Assembly: GCF_963576545.1 (NCBI RefSeq)
Contig: NC_083644.1
Location: 26,601,393 to 26,665,392, forward strand
Source: Limanda limanda
Taxonomy: Eukaryota > Chordata > Actinopteri > Pleuronectiformes > Pleuronectidae
Direction of reading: 5' to 3'
Length of the DNA stretch: 64,000 bases
A program made the translations under genes and the position numbers. The first letter of the stretch is position 1. Each line of letters begins with the position of its first letter. This document shows, piece by piece, positions 1 to 11,796 of this stretch. The notes under the pieces were generated by a model. The model saw only the letters and a program-made list of their open reading frames with translations, was not told the origin of the DNA and ran no database searches.

Positions 1-486
1 ATATGCATGTACCAATACAAGGTAAATAATAAAGTAGACACAAAGGCAAGGGAAATAGAAAGGAGACCTACGATGAGAGAGTTTTTAAATAAGAGGAGAC
101 AGAGAGGTGAAGCTGGGAGGGCAGGGACGGGGTGGTGGTTAGATGGATTGTGAGGTCTGTATCATGCAGGTGTCTGGTTATCCTTCAGTGAGTTGTTCCC
201 CCTTAGTTGACTTGCAACACCTCAAAACACAGTAGTAGTACGAGTTAAGAGTGCTGCTGGGTTAATGTTTGAAATGCTTTTGTAGATGGTAACCGTCTAT
301 ATTGTTTGACCCTTCAGAGAAGTCTGCGGGGCCACTGTGTCCCATGAGGGAAAACCTCTTATCTCTAAAAAAGCTCCTTAGGCGTTACAAGCAACAGCAC
401 AGAGATAAATTCAATGTACCAACACACAAGCCAAGGCTTTGATCTTACTGGATGGAAAAGCCTCTGTTTTCCCGCCTCCTTTTCGT
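1..486. other. Unassigned intronic sequence
   Basis: Mixed-composition sequence on the 3' side of the 90-bp exon. I see no exon, RNA gene or recognisable repeat here. The left border of the neighbouring MADF-bearing element is placed at about 487 only because similarity to its second copy stops there. Confidence 0.5.
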
Positions 487-734
487 GGCGTCGAGTCTAT
501 TTTTTGCGCTTGACGCGAGCGTAACGCTCCGGGAAACACAGTGAAAAATGATTTTAAACGATATTGGGGACATATTTTATATGATATAAATGATAAAATA
601 TGCATCACATAGTTTGTATTCCCCTTCTGTTGTCCTGGAGTTTTAATTTTACCAATTTTACCAATCACATTATTAAATGTCCCCCTCTGCCCCTCCATAC
701 AGACACACAAGCAGTCATAAAGATAGAAAGAGAG

Positions 735-737
<3 letters not shown>

Positions 738-765
<28 letters not shown>
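738..765. repeat. (TG)n microsatellite inside MADF element
   Basis: About 14 uninterrupted TG units follow a short GA-rich run. The corresponding place in the second copy (near 46690) has no TG run, so the microsatellite expanded after this copy inserted. It creates the spurious VCVCVCV and THTHTH open frames seen here on both strands. Confidence 0.95.
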
Positions 766-859
766 CTACGTACTCTCCACATAGGCTTGAGTGGAGAATA
801 CGTAATTTACCCTCGACACCCGACATTGAACGGAGCAAACAGCGGAGAAGTTCTTGAAG

Positions 860-1005
860 ATGGATGACATTAAATTAATAATTGAAGTGGAGAAGTAGTA
901 CAGTGAGCTGTACGATCCTCGGCCGTGTTGTTTAAAGACAACATTAAAAAGGACAAATGCTGGGACACCGTTTCAGTTAATGACAAATATCAGCTGTATG
1001 TGTGA
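860..1005 (+). pseudogene. MADF-domain protein fragment, N-terminal
   Basis: The frame opens MDDIKLIIEVEK, meets an in-frame TAG, then reads YSELYDPR. A one-base shift later it continues VLFKDNIKKDKCWDTVSVN and DKYQLY before a stop. The order (I-I..V, LYD.R, YKDN..K...W) is the first two helices of the MADF (Myb/SANT-like in Adf-1) DNA-binding domain. In PIF/Harbinger transposons such a protein is encoded beside the transposase and helps its nuclear import and TIR binding. The stop and the frameshift show it is dead. In the copy at 46483-47001 an internal deletion removes nearly all of this frame, leaving only the start-codon region. Confidence 0.7.
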
Positions 1006-1086
1006 TCACGGAGAGGAATCACAGGATGACCGCCGCGGAGTTCAGCCTGTCCGGTGTGCAGCCTGGCCCCGGCGTGCTAGGGATCT

Positions 1087-1170
1087 ACGCGACGCTTACG
1101 CGACGCTTACGCGTCCGGTGTGACAGCCTAGCGTTTACGCGACGCTCACGCGACGCTCACGCGACGCTAA
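1087..1170. repeat. 11-bp minisatellite ACGCGACGCTY
   Basis: Two short arrays of an 11-bp unit (ACGCGACGCTT/C) at 1087-1111 and about 1136-1170 are each followed by a copy of the terminal motif ACGCGTCC(G/A)GTGTGA. The terminal segment of the transposon therefore seems to have been duplicated together with the array. It is very CpG-rich compared with the flanks. Confidence 0.8.
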
Positions 1171-1192
1171 CGCGTCCAGTGTGAAGCCGGCG

Positions 1193-4100
1193 TGAGAGTT
1201 AATTAAAGAAAAGCTGCAGCCAGTATTACCATTACCAAGGCCATGCAAACAGTAATGTGACAGCCAACACTTAAGTAATGATGCATTACAGTCAGCCGTG
1301 GTTACAATTAGTGTCATTTTACTTACATCTTGATCCTATATTTACAGGAACTGCTTTGGTTTAGAAACTAATCTTTCTACCTTCTAAAATTTGTAAAAAT
1401 ATCAGAGTAAAATCTGCCACTTGAATGATCTGTAAAGGGTTTTTTAAAGGGTCAAATTTAGTTTAACATATATTGCTTGTATTTATATAATATTTTTTTA
1501 TGCAGATGACATAATTCTGTACATCATATAACCTCTTACTTTTCCCTGTAAATAGCTTAATCAAAAGCAGATATTTTGACCCTACATTAAACAAAGAGAG
1601 CTGACTGGTAATAAATATGAAAAATAAATAAAAAAAGATTACACCAATGTTATTACCATTGTAAAAAACAACCCTCTGCTGCACACTGATTGAAAGTTTA
1701 ATTGCTCAAGACTTTTGGCTCCTGGTTTAGACCTTAAGTAGAACGTCACCCTCAAATTAACTTTCTGCCCAGGAATTCTGAACTTCCCCTCATGATTACA
1801 TCTGATGGTATTTTTGTTCTTGGAGAGAAATGAGAAACAGAGGTTAAGTGAAGGATTCACAGAACTCATTAAAAAAGGCAGATGAGCAGAGACCAAAGAA
1901 GAAATGTGCTAAATACTCCTCAAATCCACCCACTTAACCATCACGCATCTGATTCTTTCCCCAGAACAAGGGGTCTCTCATTAGTGTCAGCTTCTTCTTC
2001 CTGCTCTCTTTGTTTCTTTGTCATTTCCTGTCGTGTCTCTTCTATTCCTTTCTTCCTCTACTGCTATTTTTGCATGTGTCTGGCTATGAGCACATTATTT
2101 GCTATATTATAGGCGTAATTCACCTTTCCCACCTTTCTCTTTCTTTTGGTTAGATTATCCATCCCTACATCTTTGAAACTTCTCTCCTGTTTGCACCAAT
2201 CTGTTTCTCACTAGGAGGCATCTGGAGCATTTAGTCTTCATCACCTTCATCTCTACTTGCATGCTTATCTGCTACTTTGTCATTCTCCCTGTTTTCCCTT
2301 TGTCCATTTTTGGCTCTGTTTGCTCTGTTCCCATCCGGCCCTCCTCTCTCCTTGTCTATTTTCTTTTATTTTTTTTTATCTCCTTATCCTTCCAATTGTG
2401 CTATCCTCAAAGCCAAGGACAAGAAATCAATTTCAATTATACTTGTAAATTGCTTGTAAATAAGCTTCCTCTCTGTTCTCTGTCATCCAGCAGGTATCAC
2501 TGACTGGATCTGCCACTTCCACTCAATACTCATCATCATCATCATCATTATCAAGAAGAAACTGCATAAAACCCAGTCTGACAATCCCTGTGAAGCCCCT
2601 TTTACACATAATCTGCTTCCTACCTCTGTCTGCTGCACCTGGCTGCTCCACCTCTCGTCTGAATAATGAAATGAATCAAGTTGAAATTGGGGAATATTTG
2701 AATGCCAATCTTTTTAACTTTTTCACAAAATAATACAAGAAGTGCACCGATGTCATGCAGTGAGCGGCCAGGCATGCTGAGATGGAAGAAGCAGATCTGA
2801 AGTTCCCTTTGTTTTTATTGAACTTCAGGCAATGTTGAGTGTAACATTATAAATGCCTGAACGAGCGTTCTCAGTGTTATGTCTATGTCTATTTTTGCTG
2901 GATGGACAACATAGCTTGTCTATACAGTTTATGACTGTTATTTGTTACTTATGAATGTAGTTATGATTATTATGAGAAGTTTTCCAAATCAAGGTCATTG
3001 ACCAACATTGACCGTTTGTGTAGGGTTAGGAGACTTGTTACTGATCGCAGCAAGGGACTAACATTAGAGTGTCTTGACGCAAAACCATCTTAATCAATCA
3101 TTATATGAATGGTTTTATTAAACAGATAACAATGCTTTATTTTACTTGAGTTCTCAGGTAGGAACATAGAGGGATGAATTTTGAATATTACAGATTTTGC
3201 ATCTGGGTAATGTATATTCTATACGTTTAGGAAATGTTGTGTTCTTTCCCTCGCAGGTAATTTAATTACTCTAGCTATATTTTATATTCAACTCACAGGC
3301 ACTCTCAAACCTCCCCAGCTCCATTGTGTATGCCCAGCGGTGTGCAGCAGGGACCAGTAAAGGAGCGTGCCAGGGCTGTTGGTCTTTTGCCTAATCATTG
3401 CGAGCCTCGTCTTGCTGGTGTCGGGGGAAACCAACTTGCACACAACATTGTGCTTAAAAAATTAGCTACACAGAGTACGATGCCCACTGAGAGACATTGA
3501 GAGAGGCCGAGGGAGCAATGGAGACGAGGAGAGCGAGAACAAGAGAAAGAGCGAGGGAGGGAAAGATGCCTGCTGTTGCCACCTGCCTCCCTGAACCCTC
3601 CCAACCGAGCTGCGTCCAAAACTGCACTTGACAAATGAGTACAGGGACGGAGAGCATAAGCACAGTCCCTCAGCTACAACACTAACAATGCACGTACACC
3701 ATTCCATGGAGAGATAGGGGTGGGTGGGTGAGTATGTGTATATATGTGTTAGTGTAAGAGAGAGAAAGAGAAACAGAGAGACAGAGAAGAACACGTTGTG
3801 CAGCACAATAGGAGCAAAAAGTGATACATGAAAATAAAACCGTAAGGAAAAATTCAGTTTAATTCGATCAACATTGCTAAATTGATTTTAAAATCATATT
3901 CCTGATAACTCTATATTGTAATTCAGACCACACATCAGAGAGAACAAACGCATGTGACAGTTAATGTCCAATGCGAGCAGTGATATCAGTGACTCAAGTT
4001 TTCCCCTCACTATAAGATGGGACAGCACCTCAGCATTTTGCTACGGCACCAAATTAACTGAAAAATAAGTCAAACCAAGATTTACAGCAGAGAGAGAGAA

Positions 4101-5277
4101 TAAAATGTTGCCCTATTTTTTAGCTTGAAATATTTTTTTTTAAATGGGGTTCATTTCAAATTCCAGGATGATACAGTTCCGATATAAGAACTAGTGATTA
4201 TGGTTTTTCGTTGTCGAATTATAAATCATTTGTCTACTGTGGCTTTTTGTCTTTCAGAGTTAATCAGACTTGAAAGTAGCTTGTTAGTACAGAGTCCTGA
4301 ACTAAGCAGGAGTTACAATCAGATATTGGACAAGTCCAAAAATATACCTCAAAACAGCAATAAACAAAACAGTCAAAATGGAAATTCACACTTTTTCATT
4401 AGAGATCTATCTGTTGGTAAACTGCAGAAAAGCTTTTCTCATTCCCCACCATTCAGTTGGTATAATAAATTACGACCTTTTTATGGGCTCTCAATTCTGA
4501 GACTCAAGTTCAATTAGATTGAACTTTGTGATGCCGGGTGATTTTCGGCTGGAACACACTTTGCCCTTCGTCACTGAAACAGTGCACATTTCTTACTTTG
4601 TTGTGTCCGGTCATTACTTGCAATTTGCTGGTGCAGTGCACCAATTTCCACACAGGAATAATCAAGGTATTTGTTCTGCTGCACAGAGGTAACTGATAGC
4701 ACCAAGAAGCCATTAAGGGGACAAATGAACTTGAGATATCTTTAGATTTGACATGGTATGTTGTGTTTATTATAGATAAAATGTATATCTTGGCTGGTGT
4801 GGGTTGTTTGAAAGTTAACCGCTTTTAAGCCAGAATTCACTTTAAACCGTCTATTTTTAATTTTTTTTTTTGTGTGTATATGTATAAGTATAAGTGAAGG
4901 GAGCAACAACATTTATAATGTTTTTTCCCCCGCTGATAAATAATTATCTGATAAGTCGAGTAACACACACAGACACAACAGGAGAGGTCACACAGTCCCA
5001 CAAAGGACCTGCTTCAGATGTAAATATAGAGTATTTAAATATAAAGGGTGAAGAAAGCAACAATGTGTACAATTAAGATGATTACACACTCTTGAAAACA
5101 TCACTGGGATTATTTTGTATTCAGTTTCTGGAAATAGATCCCTTTCAACTAAATCTGTCACACTGAACCTTTCTTGTGCACAATATCATCTCTGCCACCT
5201 TCCATTTGCCCTTCCACACGACATTTTGTGTCACTGCTTCTCGGCCTTGTTTGTCTTTTTTCTGTAACTGTCATTTT

Positions 5278-5278
<1 letters not shown>
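1193..5278. other. Unassigned intronic sequence, with CT-rich and GA-rich stretches
   Basis: No gene or recognisable transposon is seen. There is a pyrimidine-rich stretch at about 1960-2400 and a purine-rich one at about 3478-3800 (many GAGA, GAGGGA units). These give the serine/leucine/phenylalanine-rich chance frames on one strand. A (CAT)6 run lies at 2531-2548. The rest is ordinary AT-rich intron. Confidence 0.5.
2531..2548. repeat. (CAT)6 microsatellite
   Basis: Six uninterrupted CAT triplets followed by TATCAAG. Confidence 0.9.

Positions 5279-5318
<40 letters not shown>
5279..5318. repeat. (CT)20 microsatellite
   Basis: An uninterrupted run of about 20 CT units. It is responsible for the SLSLSL and RERERE chance frames on the two strands. 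Confidence 0.95.
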
Positions 5319-5324
<6 letters not shown>

Positions 5325-7637
5325 TTTCAGTACTATACAAACCATCTTTGTGAAAGCAGACCATACAGAGACAAACCCACGCTTGCCCTTGACCTTGCTT
5401 TGCCTGTTTACATGGCTGCTCCTGTTTGGTTACCTATTCAGGACAACTTCTCATTCCTAAATGCACATTTAGTTCGGTTTTCACAGCACAGCGGCACCAA
5501 ACTTCCACCTGAGCAGAGATTCAATCAGTCAGAATAAACGGACACACCTGTGCTGTGATCGCAAGCACAACAACCTGATGCCACTGTCCATGGCACTGGA
5601 AAAAAGGTGCTGCACAGATTGTAGCATACGATCTAGTGCCACACCATCACACAGCATCTCATCAATTTAAGAGTGTAACACAAAGACCATACAGGGGCCA
5701 GGATGGTGAGAATAGGATGAGAAACTGCTGCTTTTGTGTAGCATTTACACATAATGTAGCCGGGGTGGGGCCAGTGCTACAGAAAAGAAGTAAATAAGAA
5801 TGAAGCACAACATGATTTATTAAATTAACATGAATCAAACTGTTACCATGTAAAAGCTGGAGGTAAATTTGAGAAAATATCAAGAAAAAGGGGGAGCTGA
5901 GGTGTGAATGCGAAGGGAGAGATGTGAGACAGATATAATGAATGAGGAAAAATGAATGGGTGTTCGCTGCAACAGTCGCAGCAACGGCAGCTGTGACAAG
6001 ATAGTTATTTTTGCGATTTGCATAAAAAATCTCGGTCTTTTCACTCTAATTCATAAGCTGGAGTAGAATCTGAACACAGACATGATACATGTATTTTCAC
6101 ATTCTGCACTTTCCAAGGATACTATTAATTTCCAAATGTTTATAATTCCACTCGGAGATAATGAGAAAATGAGCATCTAACAACGTGAGAATTTGTTTAA
6201 TAATCAGATTTTTATATTTTTGTTATTATCAAGGTAATTAGTCTATAGGTGTTGGGACACCAACTGCTACGTTACAGACAGGAACTGCCAACAGGGAATT
6301 TGGCACTGGAGTAAGGAAAACTAAGTAAACTAATTAAAACTAATATTTAAGGTGGAAGGGCAACAGATGCTGTGCAATACATACACTTGGGTCACAGAGC
6401 CAACAGAACTGTCACGATTAGATTCCCCTCAAGCATGGATCTATAATGTCTTGATTTAGTGCTATACAAATGAAACAGAATTGAGCTGAAATATAATTCT
6501 TACGGCAAATCCAACAACCAATATGTTGGGTTACAGTGATCACACTATGTTCGGAAACGAACATGAACATAACTTTAGATTTCACATACATATTTTATCA
6601 TTTCTCCTGAAAGAGCTATTTTTCAATTAAAAAAATGTAGACATGTAGTCTTAATACTGAATAGTGAAACTCTCCTCCTAATGCAAATTAAAGAAATGTT
6701 TGTCATTTCAGAAAATGTCCGAAAGTAGTAGTTCTTTCAACACAACACAATTTTTTTCTAACCTTAACCAAGATGTAACTTTAAGCAAAACATAATCTTT
6801 ATGCGATTCTATTCCGATCGTGTTTGAACCTCACCAAACATTCACCAAGGTGTCAGGTGAATGTAGTTACAAATGAATTTATTTTGTCGCTTGTGTGAAG
6901 AATGCAGTGAACTGTATATCAGCCGTATCAATGCAAGAATCACCAGTGGTCCTGACCTACAGCAAGACCTTGAACCTCAACCCAGTGGATGTCAAAGATG
7001 ACAGTTGTTTAAGGCAAGCTGACCTGTAATATATATGTGTTTAGTCAGTAATTGTAGTCTTTGTTTTTCAGGTTATTGCCAAGTTTCTTCTCTTCTGCTC
7101 CATGTTAGGTGAGGGGTTTTGAGTGAAAGAAAGAACATCAGGGAAAAATGAGCTGCCAAGAATCTGCCTTTTAGCCAAGCAATCATTGTACAGCAGGGAT
7201 GGGATGGACATGAAGGTCGCCTGCACAGTGGACAATGACAGCCTACACTGTTCACACGCACATGCACACACGCACCGGCACATCCCTGAAAGCAGTTTTG
7301 CCCTTTTTTCAGATCTTCACACAAAGCTAAGACAAAGTAAGCTGGGACCTTTTGCGTAAATATTGAAGCAAAGGAAGAAGAAATGTCACGTGTATGTCAG
7401 AACCTTGTGCCTGCCTTTAACCTTTAATGTTAAAGGTACCCTGTGGTGTGTGGGACCACCAGTGGTACCTTCATTAATTTATTGTACATTTATTCAATCT
7501 TAACTTCCCAAGACAGTGTCTATAAGATTTTTTCTATGACACACAAACATACACAGAGACACCGACTCAGCTGATGTCTCTGATCCGCTACAGATTAAAT
7601 TCTGATTTGTTGAGTTCACTGATCAACACATAATGAT
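5319..7637. other. Unassigned intronic sequence
   Basis: No exon, RNA gene or dated transposon is recognised. A short near-palindrome, ACCTTTAA-TG-TTAAAGGT, lies at 7430-7447; it is too small to classify. Confidence 0.45.
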
Positions 7638-8723
7638 TAGAGCTGTCAAACGATTAAAATATTTAATCGTGATTAATCGCATTTTGTCATAGTTAACTCG
7701 CGATTAATCGCAATTAATCGCAAATTTGTATCTATTCTGAATGTTCCTTCATTTATTATTTTTCCATAATTTTACTTTCGTTTTAATGCTCTTATCAACA
7801 TGGAAAAGTGGATTGGCTTGCTTTATGCAAATGTTTTATATTATTGAAAAACAACATTGCCAAACAGGGCGGTACAAAATAAAATTATAAAGTGCACTAT
7901 TCAGGTAAACAAGGACTCTCCCTATAGTGCAGTTAAACCATGGCTTAATATTTTCTTTTTTTCAAGTTTGCTGTGAACATAGCAGTCAGTCCTCTTATTT
8001 CAGAAACAATGAACCATAACAGTTAGGTTACCAATAAAAGGTAAGCGTACTACTTCTTTGCTTTCAGCCAGCTACTCAAACAGACAAGCAACAAAATAAC
8101 AAACAAACAAAATACACAGGCAAGTGTCGGCCTACTTTGAAATAAATTAAACACAGAACTTTGTAGGGCTATTTGAGTCCTCCCCATATTTGTGAAAAAT
8201 GTATGAAATAAGAAGTACCCTATTTTTAAATAAATAAAAACATATAGCTGCAGCCTAATAGTGTAACGGACTGGGTTTATGTTTATGTTTGGTTTTGACG
8301 TATGCTCAGTAAAACACTGTTGAAGGAGCGCTCTGATGTCTCACGGTCATGAAGGGGTCTGGGTGGGACATGTGACTGTTTTAACCAATAGGATGGGGGG
8401 ATCGGGGATCAATGAGGAAGTGAAGTGTTGATGTCTGCGAGAGACGGAGTAACAGCGAGAGGTGCACATGTTCGTGTAGAGGAAAATACCAGTTACTAAA
8501 CCACGAAGAAGTTCCGTGTCCTGTGGGACGCTACAATAGCTTTAAAATATATATTTTAGGTGGCGAAATATTAAAACAAAAAGCGAGAGCAGGTCAGAAT
8601 GGAGGCGAACACAGATACTGAAGCTGCAGCTGCAGCTCTGCTTTAACTCGAGTTAAAAAAATTGACGGCGTTAAAATGGGTTTGCGTTAACGCCGTTAAT
8701 AACGCGTTAAACTGACAGCCCTA
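7638..8723. mobile_element. hAT-type non-autonomous transposon, 1,086 bp, TSD ATAATGAT
   Basis: The ends are inverted: TAGAGCTGTCA at the left, and the right end reverse-complements to TAGGGCTGTCA. They are flanked by a perfect 8-bp duplication ATAATGAT (7630-7637 and 8724-8731), the hallmark of hAT insertion. Subterminal ATTAATCGC and GTTAACGCCGTTAA repeats are typical of hAT transposase binding regions. The interior keeps a GC-richer 5' leader and an ATG at 8599 opening MEANTDTEAAAAAL before a stop, which looks like the first codons of a lost transposase. It is a deletion derivative with intact ends, and the perfect TSD suggests it is not very old. Confidence 0.9.
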
Positions 8724-11079
8724 ATAATGATCGATACTTTTCTTAGTGAATTCTTTCTTCAGAGAGAGCGCATTCATTCATTAATTCAGCTCATCCTGAC
8801 GCTGCTCGCCCCTCCTCCTCTCTCTCTTACACTGACATACACACACAAACAGTGTCATTGGACACACGCGTAAACTCAGACTGGGCAAGAACACCAGCAA
8901 GACAATGTAAAGAGAGCCGGACGAGATGGCTGGGCTCACTCGGTCTGGCTCGATTCGGTTGGCAGTGCACAGTGTGAATGATAGAGACACCGGGGGGAGC
9001 AGAAAATTACTGACAGAGCCAGTAAAAACTGTAAAAAATTACTTTTATAATGTATAAACATGACTATTTAAACAGCATTTGTGTAGGAATTATTCAGTCC
9101 CCAGATTTTTGATCAGCTTTATAAAGTAGTTAGTGTGGGCGGGTCACTGTGCCTTCAGTCGGTAATGTGAGTTGAACATGTCTTCTTCTACAACCTCGCA
9201 TAAACCACAGCAGTGGTTGGCAACTGGGTTATACCGTGGGTAAAAGTCACTGCCACATCGTTTTGATAATTTTATTATTTTTTATTTCACCATATTAGAC
9301 TGACACAGGCACAGACGTACTGACCAGCTACGGATGCTGATCTCCACCATGACAATGTCCTTTTTGCTGCGGCAATGCTCAAGCAAATTGCGGAGCTTTT
9401 ATTTGAAAACTTCTGAATGTAATATACAAACACATTACACCATCTAAATAAGTATTTCAAAATCATACAGTATTTCAACCACACATATGAAAATAATAAA
9501 GCAAATTCAGTTGTATTTTATGAATAAACATTGATACATTAATAATCAAACATTAAAAAGTGACAGTATATCGTAGAACTGTTTGAGGACGACTCACTAA
9601 TTACAAGGAATACTTCTGAAGCTGCTCTGGAGCATTAACACAGGATCAGACAACAGCCATTCCAAACAGGCAGGTTTTGAATTGGCACTGCACTATCATA
9701 CAGTGCCATACAAAATGTCCAAATAGAAGATCTCTCGCAAATTAAACTACTTCTGTCTTTTTCTATACACTGTACTGCTGTACGTAACACAAGGCCCTTT
9801 GTTTGAGACGGGGGCGTTGAGGAGTTGGAACTTCTCAATAAGTTGATCCGCCTGCGTTAACAGCTTTGCAAATATGGCTGTGCAGTTTTCCTGCCAGGCA
9901 GTACTTGTACACTGAGTGTACTTTCACACATGTGAGGTAAGGACACAACAAAATGAAACGTCTTCATTTACAGCCGGCTCTCCATAAAAGATAATGAAAA
10001 TGTCACTGTGCGTTATGTAATTTGTAAACTGTGACAGCTATTCTACAATGGCAGCAACTGTGGTGAACTGGTGGCATTTATAAGCAATGAGAGCGTTCCT
10101 CCTAACTGTGAGGGCTATTTTAAAAGAGTTCAATCTGTTAGCTGAGATAGAGATCCTAATTTGGCAACAGTCCATGTCAGCAGTTTATCTGACTTTTACA
10201 CAGTCATTGTAGAAGAGAAAAGTTCCAACTTGAATTGCAAAATGAAGAAAACAGGAGGCCAGTGCTGTGTCTCAATTCACTGTCACATGCACTGCCCTTT
10301 ATGTAATTAAATGATGGACTCAAAATGGTCAAAGTTGAGCGCAAGATGTGGGACACTTCTCACCCTCAACCTGCACCATCTTGCCTACACAAGTCTGAAG
10401 GGGAAGCGCCACCAACGTATTTATTGATTTTTACTTGTGAAAAAAGGCAGCAAACTAAGGAGGTCTTTGGTGATAGCACCAATTTCCATGTTCCATGTAA
10501 AATGTTCATTTTTAAGTGAGCAAATTGGCAATTTGTGTGAATTGCACAATGATCATGTTTGACATCTAAAACTAACCTCTACTAACTCAATAAGCAAAAT
10601 GGCTGTCTTCATCAGATCTGTTGAGTTAGGAACTGAAAGTAACATCAGTCCTGGCTGTCCCTGCACAGCCTGTTTCATCTACAAACAATATAATCAAACA
10701 CTATTAGGCTTCGAATACTGCAGCTCCAATGGATGATGCCTTTTCTAATGCTTTACTTACCTAATGACCCTGGTAATTTTGTCTGCCACACCAGCTGATC
10801 GCCTGACAGCGGCTGGCTTTGCAGTTGCCTAGCAGCCGCGACAGGACGCTGCCAGTGCTTCACCACAACTCAACACAAAAAGCGCTCAAACACTTATGAT
10901 TTTCATGCTAAAGAGAGAACAACCCTCTCAGGCAGGTCTGAAGTAACAACAAACACTGGTGAATAAAGGTGTCTTACAATGAATACAATGAATGGTGCTG
11001 TTTTCTTTCTTTGCTCATTGTGGCACTCTGTTAGGACCTTTTATTAGCTGATGATTTCCACTGTGTTTTAAACTTAAAC
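8724..11079. other. Unassigned intronic sequence
   Basis: After the TSD copy at 8724-8731, no gene and no recognised repeat. A GC-richer patch at about 10790-10880 contains short GC-rich words (CAGCGGCTGGC, AGCAGCCGCGAC) but no clear hairpin or frame. The sequence up to the 90-bp exon also includes the TTAA-type element listed next. Confidence 0.4.
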
Positions 11080-11358
11080 ATCCAAAAGTAGTGGCTACGC
11101 TAGCGGACATTAATATTTCCGACGGTCTCTGAATGCACTTTGTCGGAATATATCAGCGGACATTCAGGCTGAAAACATGGTGTAAATGTGGCAGTTTCGG
11201 GTCGAATATGAATGTCGGGGCTTCTGGACACCACAGGAGCAGTATGGAGGCATGTTGTGTTTTTTCTGTTGTTTTATTACGTCTGAAGAAGGACTCACAC
11301 GCACACACACATCCCATCAGCATTGGAGTGAGTTTATAATGAGTGAATATCCCTTTAA
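11080..11358 (-). mobile_element. TTAA-target DNA transposon fragment (Kolobok/piggyBac-like), copy 1
   Basis: The reverse strand starts TTAAAGGGATATTCACTC and continues through CCTTCTTCAGACGTAATAA, AACATGCCTCCATACTGC and CCCCGACATTCATATTCGAC to a GTAGCCAC region. The same blocks occur in order at 23281-23528 and 34880-35284. This is a common teleost interspersed repeat whose ends read TTAAAGGGATAGTTCACC. A TTAA terminal target points to Kolobok or piggyBac, but no transposase is seen. It lies only about 350 bp downstream of the 90-bp exon. Confidence 0.6.
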
Positions 11359-11706
11359 TAGCTTAGGATAGTTAACCGCAATAGAAAGGATCTTTGCGAG
11401 TCTATTTTCTTTCATATAACGAGATTGTTGCAGTTTTGCTATATTATGCATTGACCCGTCTCAATTTCACTTATCACTTTGTGCCAATGTAAAGATGGAA
11501 ACATCTTGATAAAGAGCCACTGTCTGGACTCTTTTCTTGTGCATATGAGGATTTGCATTTTACATAATGTTTTCTCTTTTTCCCCTTTCTTTGCCTTTTG
11601 CTTTCTTTGCACATTGAACTGTGAAACACTCAGTTATTGTTGCATGATTTGGAAGCCACACCAGTCATAGTGCACGTAGAAGTAGGGATAGTTATGGTGG
11701 TCCTAC

Positions 11707-11796
11707 CTTCGCAATGGTTTCATGGAACTTGAAAAGTGGGTCCAGGGTCTCTGGCGATTCCACAGAAAACTGGGCCTCTGACAGGAAGCCGGTGTT
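11707..11796 (-). CDS. naaladl2: Internal coding exon, NAALADL2-like (next exon downstream)
   Basis: This 90-bp exon encodes 30 residues and is phase 0 at both ends. On the minus strand the acceptor is TTTTTCACCTCAG and the donor GTAGGA. The peptide begins NTGFLSEAQFS and ends DPLFKFHETIAK. The FLSEA.FS and DP.F..HETI signatures are what I remember from mammalian NAALADL2 immediately after the segment encoded by the 147-bp exon. Because both exons are phase 0 and in the right order on the same strand, they are adjacent exons of one transcript. The expected following exon (a segment starting L.GE and containing FNALDIAL in the mammalian protein) was not found between position 1 and 11706, so it lies beyond the left edge. 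Confidence 0.8.

Larger units (their letters stand above)
487..1192 (+). mobile_element. DNA transposon relic with MADF fragment, copy 1 (PIF/Harbinger-like)
   Basis: The stretch from the TTTTTTGCGCTTGACGCGAG region to the TTCTTGAAGATGGATGA region is repeated in reverse orientation at about 46610-46940. The right end carries GCGTCCAGTGTGAAGCCGGC, whose reverse complement matches the start of the second copy (ACGCCGGGTTCACACCGGAC, at 46483). I read this as the terminal inverted repeat. The left end lacks the matching terminus, so this copy looks truncated or recombined at about 487. The MADF-type DNA-binding frame inside supports PIF/Harbinger, which carries a Myb/MADF protein beside its transposase. 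No transposase is present, so it is non-autonomous. The superfamily assignment is an inference. Confidence 0.6.

Noticed and set aside
411..782. 123-codon minus-strand frame with THTHTH
   Set aside because: It runs through a TG microsatellite and a transposon relic; no family resemblance and no splice sites.
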